From contig NZ_CP121194.1 of assembly GCF_039993895.1 (NCBI RefSeq), forward strand, positions 3,782,001 to 3,846,000: 64,000 nucleotides of DNA, written 5' to 3'. The notes under the pieces are model-generated. The model was not told the DNA's origin and did no database searches. It saw only the letters and a list, made by a program, of their open reading frames with translations. The DNA comes from Edaphobacter paludis (lineage in GTDB: Bacteria; Acidobacteriota; Terriglobia; Terriglobales; Acidobacteriaceae). The position numbers were made by a program, and so were the translations under genes. This document shows positions 33,041 to 39,603 of this stretch, piece after piece (the stretch's first letter is position 1; each line of letters begins with the position of its first letter).

Positions 33041-33838
33041 TTAGCGGAGCGGGGAGAACGCCAGCGGACGCAGGATGACGTTGCTGATATTTGCGACGAT
33101 CTCGGAGTCCTTGAGTTCGGGGTTAGCGCTGAGCGTCTTCCACGCAGGATCGGAGCCGAACTGCTGCCAGTGCTTCTCGCGGCCATCGAGATTATCGAAG
33201 GAGAGCATGTAGGTGATGTTCGGTTGGCGGGGACCGACGATGGATTCGCCGATAAAGACCGGGCGCATGCCGAGCCGCTGAAAGATGGCGATCTCGCCGC
33301 CGTTGAACATCCCGGCTTTTTTGTTGAGCGCCGTCATGGATTGAGACTGGTAGGTACGCAGCTCGAAGATGCGAGCCGGTCGGGTGTTCGAGTCGGTGGG
33401 AAGCACAGCTTCGGGGAGAATGGCGAGGCTGTGGAGGAGGCTGCTTTCGATGGTGACAAAGGGCATTCCCGCGCCAGAACTGAGTTTTTGCGAAGCCTTT
33501 TCGTGGGCTTCGTCCTCGGCAACTTTGGCGAGAGTCGTCTCCATGGCGCTGAGAGACGGATATTGCACGATGGTGACGATGTAGGGACCGTTGGGACCGA
33601 TGAGGTTGGAGAATGCAGCCACGGGCTTTGCGCCAGCGCGACTCAGGGCAGGGAAGAGACCGGTTTCAAGGTACTCGGAGACGCGGCTGGCCTGAGATTC
33701 CTCGCTGTTGTGCAGGTACCAGGTTTTGAGCTCCAGAAAGCTGCGGGTGGATTCGCGATTGGGTTGGGCGGCTTGAGCTTTCGAGGAGACGAGGGCGGAC
33801 ATTGCTGCTGCACCTGTAATCATTTGGCGACGATCCAT
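33041..33838 (-). CDS. NIPSNAP family protein with export signal
   Basis: 265-residue protein with two NIPSNAP (ferredoxin-like, dimeric alpha-beta barrel) domains: FLELKTWYLHN ... near residues 25-120 and IFELRTYQSQSMTALNKKAGMF ... from about 155. The N-terminus MDRRQMITGAAAMSALVSSKAQA contains an Arg-Arg pair before a moderately hydrophobic stretch, as in Tat signal peptides, so export in folded form is possible. The biochemical role of bacterial NIPSNAP proteins is unknown. ATG 33838 is chosen because it starts the signal peptide; the frame extends to 33874. Convergent with alpha-galactosidase, divergent from ruvB. Confidence 0.82.
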   Translation of the reverse strand: MDRRQMITGAAAMSALVSSKAQAAQPNRESTRSFLELKTWYLHNSEESQASRVSEYLETGLFPALSRAGAKPVAAFSNLIGPNGPYIVTIVQYPSLSAMETTLAKVAEDEAHEKASQKLSSGAGMPFVTIESSLLHSLAILPEAVLPTDSNTRPARIFELRTYQSQSMTALNKKAGMFNGGEIAIFQRLGMRPVFIGESIVGPRQPNITYMLSFDNLDGREKHWQQFGSDPAWKTLSANPELKDSEIVANISNVILRPLAFSPLR

Positions 33839-33905
33839 ATTTCTAACGTATAGCAAATCGTGACCTGCATCCATCTGCTTCTATGGCAATGATTTATTTT
33901 GGAGG

Positions 33906-35018
33906 ATGACAACTGGTTGCTTCGCGGCAGTGTTCGCCTTACCATCGCCGTTAGTGGACATTCCTAAGAACAAGTCGAAGGTGGATTTGAATCGGGCCTC
34001 TGCGGAGGCGGAGCGGCTGGTCTCGGCTGGTCGGGTAGACGAGGACGCGGCGTTCGAGCTGAAGCTGCGGCCCACGCGGCTGCGCGAGTTTGTAGGCCAG
34101 GAGAAGGCCAAGGAGCAATTGGCGATTGCGCTCGAGGCGGCGAAGTCACGCGGCGAGGCGCTCGACCATGTGCTGCTGTTCGGGCCGCCGGGGCTGGGCA
34201 AAACCACGCTGGCCACGATCATCGCCAATGAGCTTGAGGTCGGCTATCAGCAGACCTCGGGGCCGGCGTTGCAGATTCAGGGAGACCTGACGGCGATCCT
34301 GACCAACCTGCGCGAGCGTCAGGTGCTGTTTCTCGATGAGATTCATCGCTTGCAGCCGGTGCTTGAAGAGAAACTCTACACCGCGCTCGAGGACTACAAG
34401 CTGGACATCATCATCGGGCAGGGCCCGGCGGCGCGCACGCACGTCATGGACATCAAGCCGTTCACCTTTGTCGCAGCGACGACCCGGCCGGGACTGCTTT
34501 CGTCTCCGCTGCGGTCGCGGTTTGGGATTCTGCTGCGGCTGGAGTTCTACACCGATGACGAGCTGCGGTTTGTGGTCGAGCGTAGCGCCGAGGTGATGGG
34601 AGTTCCCATCGACCGCGATGGCGCGGCGGAGATTGCGATGCGGTCGCGGGGAACTCCGCGAATTGCAAACCGCCTGCTGCGGCGAGTGCGGGACTATGCG
34701 CAGGTGCGGGCGCAGGGCATCATCGACAGGCCGGTGGCGCAGGCTGCGCTGACCTTGCTGGAGGTCGACGCACATGGCTTCGACGAGTTGGACCGGCGGC
34801 TGCTACGGACGATCATCGAGAAATACGACGGCGGCCCGGTCGGCCTGAACACTCTGGCCGCCGCTCTGGCCGAAGAGCAGGACGCGCTCGAAGAGGTCTA
34901 CGAGCCCTTCCTGATCCAGATTGGCTTTCTCGACCGGACTCCACGCGGACGTGTAGCAACGCGGCTGGCCTATGAGCATCTTGGCATCGAGATGCCGCGC
35001 AAGCTGAGCCTGTTTTAG
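33906..35018 (+). CDS. ruvB: Holliday junction branch migration helicase RuvB
   Basis: AAA+ motor of the RuvABC resolvasome, working as a hexamer on Holliday junctions. Walker [14 protein letters not shown], Walker B VLFLDEIH, sensor [13 protein letters not shown], Arg finger region [15 protein letters not shown] and the C-terminal winged helix ([23 protein letters not shown]) are all present. 370 residues, about 30 longer at the N-terminus than most RuvB. GGAGG at 33901-33905 touches ATG 33906 with no spacer, so the start may be wrong: GTG 33954 ([12 protein letters not shown]) is an alternative. ruvA and ruvC are not in this window. A terminator-like hairpin lies at 35139. Confidence 0.95.
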   Translation: MTTGCFAAVFALPSPLVDIPKNKSKVDLNRASAEAERLVSAGRVDEDAAFELKLRPTRLREFVGQEKAKEQLAIALEAAKSRGEALDHVLLFGPPGLGKTTLATIIANELEVGYQQTSGPALQIQGDLTAILTNLRERQVLFLDEIHRLQPVLEEKLYTALEDYKLDIIIGQGPAARTHVMDIKPFTFVAATTRPGLLSSPLRSRFGILLRLEFYTDDELRFVVERSAEVMGVPIDRDGAAEIAMRSRGTPRIANRLLRRVRDYAQVRAQGIIDRPVAQAALTLLEVDAHGFDELDRRLLRTIIEKYDGGPVGLNTLAAALAEEQDALEEVYEPFLIQIGFLDRTPRGRVATRLAYEHLGIEMPRKLSLF

Positions 35019-35138
35019 CCCCGGCATCGCCTTCCGCCGTTCGACTTGCGGGGGTATACCCCCTCTGTACTTTAAGTCTCAAAGTCTTCGAAATAAAGTA
35101 CTTAAGTCCGGACTTCGGTCTGGACTGGTTAAAGGAAA

Positions 35139-35161
35139 AGACCCGGCGGTGGGCCGGGTCT
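35139..35161 (+). terminator. Terminator downstream of ruvB
   Basis: Perfect 9-bp stem (AGACCCGGC / GCCGGGTCT) with a GGTGG loop, preceded by AAAGGAAA and followed by a pyrimidine-rich run. It lies 120 bases after the ruvB stop; apart from this hairpin I see nothing in 35019-35323. Confidence 0.7.
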
Positions 35162-35323
35162 CCTGCTTTCTCTCTGATTTAATTGTAGCCGGGGTGTCAA
35201 GGGTTTTGGGGTGGGAGAGCGCCAGAGGGATGAGGACTCTGAGATTAGGTGAGCCGAGCTGTCACGCAGTTGAGGGATGGAATTGACGTAGCTTACTCCC
35301 ATTGCTGGTGATATTTCTTGATC

Positions 35324-36016
35324 ATGCATCGTGTGCTCGTTCTGACATTGCTGAGTACATTTCTTGTCCTTCCTCAAGGACAGAAGCATGCGACTTTTGA
35401 GGCTGATGGTCTTGGCCGGATTGATGTGACTTCGTCCTTCCCGGTTGGGGGCTTCCCGACAGCCAACTTCCGGAATAGCTCCGGACGTGTCCTTTATTCC
35501 GTTCCCATGGGAAGCACAGACCCTGAGATTTTTCGGATCGAACAGAGATCGCCGGACGATCCGCCTGAGTGGTCCAATCTTGGGCCCTCAAAGATTGTGT
35601 ACTTCGTTTTGGGATCGAAGGCTCAACAGCGCTCCGTGCTTGCGATCGCACAGTACACGGGAGGTTCGGACTGCGAGTATGTCCCAGCCCTCGTTGGATC
35701 GGCGGGGGGACGATTGAAGTCTTGGCTCCAGCAAGAGCCGGTCGTAAATTCTCAGGGCGGCTTTTATGTTGGGGATTTAGGCGGCCACCGCGGATTCGGT
35801 CTTGCTGCGTGGACAGACCTTTGGGAGGACGGCGCCCATTATGGAAGTCATCGTTACAACATTCGGCTCTATCGGATCGATCCTGGAACTGGAACCTCTT
35901 CACTGATCTTTAAGGCGGATACCAAAAGAAAGTATGGCAAGGGACTGGATGCGCTGAAGGAGTTCGGGTTTCAGTATGAGAACTTCCTCACCAAGTCACC
36001 AGCGCTCGGCTGCTGA
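35324..36016 (+). CDS. Exported protein of unknown function
   Basis: About 230 residues with a signal peptide (MHRVLVLTLLSTFLVLPQGQ) and a mature domain with beta-rich character and two cysteines (SDCEYVPAL, and the C-terminal residue C). I do not recognise the family. Strand motifs such as VYFVLGSKAQQRSVLAIAQYTGG and NIRLYRIDPGTGTSSLIFKADTKRK suggest a beta-sandwich or propeller-like fragment. ATG 35324 is preferred over TTG 35318. It is followed by palindromic hairpins (36081-36133) and a convergent HEPN-motif gene. Confidence 0.68.
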   Translation: MHRVLVLTLLSTFLVLPQGQKHATFEADGLGRIDVTSSFPVGGFPTANFRNSSGRVLYSVPMGSTDPEIFRIEQRSPDDPPEWSNLGPSKIVYFVLGSKAQQRSVLAIAQYTGGSDCEYVPALVGSAGGRLKSWLQQEPVVNSQGGFYVGDLGGHRGFGLAAWTDLWEDGAHYGSHRYNIRLYRIDPGTGTSSLIFKADTKRKYGKGLDALKEFGFQYENFLTKSPALGC

Positions 36017-36080
36017 ATGGCTCGGTGTGGAGTGGTTAAAGGTTTGTTCGCGGAGGCGATAACTACAGCAGCGAAGGCGG

Positions 36081-36133
36081 TTCGCGCTTTGCGCGAATGT
36101 CCCCACTCATGCGATGAAGCCGCATGAATGGGG
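36081..36133. repeat. Double-hairpin palindromic element
   Basis: TTCGCGC-TTT-GCGCGAA (36081-36097) is followed 3 bases later by a 13-bp stem with one mismatch (36101-36113 against 36121-36133, core CCCCACTCATGCG). Located between two convergent genes, it could terminate both or be a REP-like element. Confidence 0.5.
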
Positions 36134-36164
36134 CACCCGGCACCCGGCAGCAGCAGGTCATCTT

Positions 36165-37106
36165 TTAGGATTCGACCTTCGCCGGGGGAGCACCGGGATC
36201 GGGTGGAAGTGCCTTCAGCATCTCTTCGATTTCTGTCACAAATAACTGAACTGACGACTTCAGCACCCTGATCTGCTCCTTCTTCCAAGATCGCTCTTGT
36301 CCATCCGGTGTCTTGCCATTCCGATGAACGATATCGTGTCGAAGTTTTATGCCGGCGCGTATGGATTCGGGGATCTCTGGTAATTGCAGTCCGAACGCTT
36401 GCTTGTAGATCTTTGTTACGTTGGCCAGGTCGTGCCAGGAGATACCTCCAACGAAACCACGCACGTCGGTCTCGATCGTCTTTGCCCGCTTTAAAACATC
36501 TGACAGCGAAATTTGCTTTTCGCGCAGATGGGTGCTGTTATGAACGAACCGCTCAAGATAGGGTCTCTGCTTGAAAACGACGGCGGAGAACGAGTCGCCG
36601 AGATATGTTTCTAGCGCAATAACGATGTTCAGATAGAGCAAGCGATAAATCAGCGGACCATCGATTATTGACCGCTTTTCCTTCGCTACGAGTTCAATCT
36701 GATTGAGCGCCATCATCAATTCCATATAAGGACCGTCCAGATCAGCTGGCACCCAATCGTCCTTATAGAAATCGTCCTCATCGGGACGAGGAGACCACTC
36801 ATGATTTAGTTCAGAGAAATCACCCGCCACGGTGTCGATCAGGCCATCTGACACCAAGCCAGAAAACTCATCCCGCAATGCGTCCTTCGGATTGACTGGC
36901 TCTCCCCAAATCCACTGATACCCACCCTCTCCAGAGTCATAAGGCAGTTCGTTCGGGTCCATGAATCGCACATCGAACCACCGGCGAAGAACTTGCTCTT
37001 GGGCCTCCCTGCCTAATTTGCTCAGCCTGCTTGGAGAGACATCCTGTTTTGTTTTAGGCGACCAATAGTGTGTGGTTGTTCGGAGCATTCCAGGATTGTA
37101 AGTCAC
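36165..37106 (-). CDS. HEPN-motif protein, possible ribonuclease
   Basis: 313-residue cytosolic protein with no named family I can give. The C-terminal half (about 125-300) is helical and ends in R256-HDIV-H261, the R-x4-H signature of HEPN ribonucleases, in the context LRHDIVHRNG, which is typical of the RiboL-PSP/MAE_28990-like HEPN group. The N-terminal half (1-120) is rich in Asp, Trp and Pro and has no known match. HEPN proteins often act in toxin-antitoxin or anti-phage RNA cleavage, usually with a nucleotidyltransferase or other partner; none is adjacent here. Start is GTG 37106; ATG 37088 (MLRTTTHYW) is the alternative. AT-richer than its neighbours. Confidence 0.65.
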   Translation of the reverse strand: MTYNPGMLRTTTHYWSPKTKQDVSPSRLSKLGREAQEQVLRRWFDVRFMDPNELPYDSGEGGYQWIWGEPVNPKDALRDEFSGLVSDGLIDTVAGDFSELNHEWSPRPDEDDFYKDDWVPADLDGPYMELMMALNQIELVAKEKRSIIDGPLIYRLLYLNIVIALETYLGDSFSAVVFKQRPYLERFVHNSTHLREKQISLSDVLKRAKTIETDVRGFVGGISWHDLANVTKIYKQAFGLQLPEIPESIRAGIKLRHDIVHRNGKTPDGQERSWKKEQIRVLKSSVQLFVTEIEEMLKALPPDPGAPPAKVES

Positions 37107-37344
37107 GTAGCAACCGCAGCTGACAACGGCATGCCTGCTTCCGTCAGTGCCTCTGATACGGCAGAGGTTGGATTAGCGCCCAGAAATCACCTAGTGTGAC
37201 CAATCTCGCAAATTCTGAACTGTTGCGTACAGGGCGATGCGCTCATCGAGCTAACCTTGCCGCCGGATCATTAGTCTCGACAAACGCGCATATGAGATGT
37301 TAGCTCCGGGGATTCGGTGGCGGTTGGCTGTGGGCGCTAATGAC

Positions 37345-38448
37345 TCAGGGTTGACGAAGCGAAGACGGCACGAACTCGGTACTCAGCGTTTCGGGGCTTT
37401 CGGTGAGGTAGTACGTGGGGATCTTCGGATACTGCTCTTCGACCAGTTGCAGGGTGCGGAAGTCGAAGCTCTGCACCTCGGAGCGGCCCTCCATGTGATT
37501 GCGCATGACAATTCCGCAGAGGGTGGTGACGAAGGTCTGCGGATCGACGGTGTGGTTGGTGGTGGGTTCTTCGCCGGGTATGGGCACGGGCAAGCTGGCT
37601 ACGGAGTTACCTGCGGGGTCGTTGGGCAGCGGGAGGATCTTGGTCTCGATGTTGAAGCGGACTTTGGCGGCGTTGGCGGCGCGGGTGGCGGCTTCGGGGT
37701 TCGATTTGCCGGGGCCGGTTGCGTAGTAATCCGTGTAGAAGGCGACGAAGCGGAAGAGCTGCTCGACCTGGGTGGGGACGTAGGGGTTGATGAGGTGTTC
37801 TTGCTTGGCGAAGGCGACGGCGACGGGAGACAGGCTGAGGTCGTTGGTCTGGACGCCGGGCGGATACGAGCCGGTGCGCAGCTTGTCGCAGATGAAGGTG
37901 CGCTGCGCCTCGGTGCTGGAGATGTCGCGGATATAGGTGCGGTTCTCAAGGGTGTAAGGAGTCCCGTCGGCGTGGCGGCAGGACTGCGGATCGAGGAACT
38001 GATCGTGCCAGATCATGGAGACGTGGTCGGTGGTGACTCCGGTGTCGGTCTCGAGCGTGGTGGCGAGGTGGTCGAGCCCGTTCTCAAACGAGGGCAATGT
38101 GTTTTCGGGGCGGAGACCTCGGCCTCCTCGATGGGCGGCGACGTCGAAGCCGGCGAAATAAGCGGCGTCGGCTGCGGCCTCCTCTTTGAGGACAGCCTGC
38201 AGAATGTCGGGGCGATCAGTGATGATGCCGTCGACGCGCAGGTGGAGCAGGGCACGCATCTTTGCCGGGTCGTTAGTGGTCCAGGGGACGACGCGGAAGC
38301 CTGCGTGATGAAGCTGCGTAACGTCGACTGGAGGGTTGTCGCCGAGCAGCGTCGCGTCGAAGGGCGAAAGCACCGGAGTGGGCGCGCCGTGGGCCTCCGC
38401 ATGGGTACGGGCTGCGGTCATCAGGGCAAGGAAGGGATTGGTGGGCAT
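37345..38448 (-). CDS. Glycerophosphodiester phosphodiesterase with permuted domain order
   Basis: Predicted phosphodiesterase of the GDPD TIM-barrel family, hydrolysing glycerophosphodiesters to glycerol 3-phosphate. Catalytic features are present: HRGGRGLRPENT (106-117), E133/D135 (TLETDTG), H148-D149 and NIETK near 251. Unusually, residues 50-81 (GFRVVPWTTND ... VDGIITDRPDIL) are the strands that end a normal GDPD, yet they precede HRGG here. The C-terminus stops soon after the QSFDFRTLQLVEEQYP strand. The order is thus circularly permuted. ATG 38448 is the only good start: upstream codons to a TAA show no other ATG. No signal peptide. Follows murQ by 77 bases, same strand. Confidence 0.82.
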   Translation of the reverse strand: MPTNPFLALMTAARTHAEAHGAPTPVLSPFDATLLGDNPPVDVTQLHHAGFRVVPWTTNDPAKMRALLHLRVDGIITDRPDILQAVLKEEAAADAAYFAGFDVAAHRGGRGLRPENTLPSFENGLDHLATTLETDTGVTTDHVSMIWHDQFLDPQSCRHADGTPYTLENRTYIRDISSTEAQRTFICDKLRTGSYPPGVQTNDLSLSPVAVAFAKQEHLINPYVPTQVEQLFRFVAFYTDYYATGPGKSNPEAATRAANAAKVRFNIETKILPLPNDPAGNSVASLPVPIPGEEPTTNHTVDPQTFVTTLCGIVMRNHMEGRSEVQSFDFRTLQLVEEQYPKIPTYYLTESPETLSTEFVPSSLRQP

Positions 38449-38525
38449 AATGGGGGCCTGACTGCAACGGCTTAAGGGTGAAATTGCATGGGAGGCCGAT
38501 GATAGTCGATGAGATGGTTCCTGAA

Positions 38526-39422
38526 TTAAGGTTCCTTTCGCAGCGCGGTAGTCAGGTTTCCCTTGGCTGCCTTGAGTCTTGCTTCGGCGGCGGCGCGATC
38601 GAGAGACAGCTTCTGCATGACGATGGCGGTCTTTACCGTTCCTGCTTCGGCGAGCAGCTTTGCGGCGGTGGGATGATCTACGCCCGTGGCGTCGCTGATG
38701 ATTCGCCGGCCCCGGTCTATTAATTTCTCGTTAGTTGTTTGCACGTTGACCATGAGGTTGCCGTAGACGGCCCCGGCGCGGATCATGACCCCGGTGCTGA
38801 TCATGTTGAGGACTAATTTTGTGGCGGTTCCGGCCTTGAGGCGGGTGCTGCCGGTGAGGACCTCTGGCCCCGTGTTGGGCGCGATAGCAATGTCGGCGAT
38901 GGCAGCGATCTCTGAGCCGGAGACGCAGGCCAGCGAGATGGTGAGGGCGCCGAGTTTACGGGCGTGACGAAGCGCGCCCAGGACGTAGGGAGTGCGACCA
39001 CTGGCGGCGATGCCGATGAGGGCGTCACGGGACGTAAAGGCGCGGGCGACGAGGTCGGCTTCCCCCTGTTCGGGCGAGTCTTCGGACGTTTCGCTGGAGT
39101 GGCGCAGGGCGCTGTCCCCCCCGGCGATGATGCCCTGAAAGAGCGATGGGGGGACAGAGAAGGTCGGGGGACACTCCGATGCATCGAGGACGCCGAGTCG
39201 GCCGCTGGTGCCTGCACCTATATAGAAGAGGCGTCCGCCGTGTTCGAAGCGATCGGCGATGGCGTCTACCGCGTTGGCGATTTGAGGAAGTTCGGCGGCA
39301 ACGGCCGCGGCGACTTTGGTGTCCTCTTCGTTAATGATGCGGAGCATCTCGATGGTGGAAAGCTGATCGATGTGCTCGCTGGCAGGGTTGCAGGCTTCGG
39401 TGGGGAGAGTGGCAAGATTCAT
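38526..39422 (-). CDS. murQ: N-acetylmuramic acid 6-phosphate etherase
   Basis: Cleaves the lactyl ether of MurNAc-6-phosphate to GlcNAc-6-phosphate and D-lactate in cell-wall recycling. SIS-domain protein: IDQLSTIEMLRIINEEDTKVAAAVAAELPQI start; FYIGAGTSGRLGVLDASECPPTF phosphate-binding loop; IGIAASGRTPYVLGAL second SIS loop; NPNT-like GPEVLTGSTRLKAGTATKLVLNMIS; then a C-terminal UBA-like helix (DRAAAEARLKAAKGNLTTAL). Full length at 298 residues. Start ATG 39422 with a weak GGAAG. A permuted GDPD follows on the same strand. Confidence 0.95.
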   Translation of the reverse strand: MNLATLPTEACNPASEHIDQLSTIEMLRIINEEDTKVAAAVAAELPQIANAVDAIADRFEHGGRLFYIGAGTSGRLGVLDASECPPTFSVPPSLFQGIIAGGDSALRHSSETSEDSPEQGEADLVARAFTSRDALIGIAASGRTPYVLGALRHARKLGALTISLACVSGSEIAAIADIAIAPNTGPEVLTGSTRLKAGTATKLVLNMISTGVMIRAGAVYGNLMVNVQTTNEKLIDRGRRIISDATGVDHPTAAKLLAEAGTVKTAIVMQKLSLDRAAAEARLKAAKGNLTTALRKEP

Positions 39423-39603
39423 GGTGCTTCCATGATGGGCCTTGAGGCTAATGACTGCAATGATTGAGTTTCGAGGTTGTAGGATGGGGTGTGGAGATTT
39501 TACCTGGAACCTTCAGGTGAACTCGCTAACGATCAGAGTGTCCCATATAATCAAGGCTTCGCTGAATGTGCTGGCGGAGCGTTATTTCAAGAGCAGTGAG
39601 GGT

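Noticed and set aside
37297..38475. Long plus-strand open frame (392 codons) opposite the GDPD gene
   Set aside because: Low-complexity Gly/Val/Asp product with no ribosome site; the minus strand carries catalytic GDPD motifs. A typical high-GC antisense artefact.
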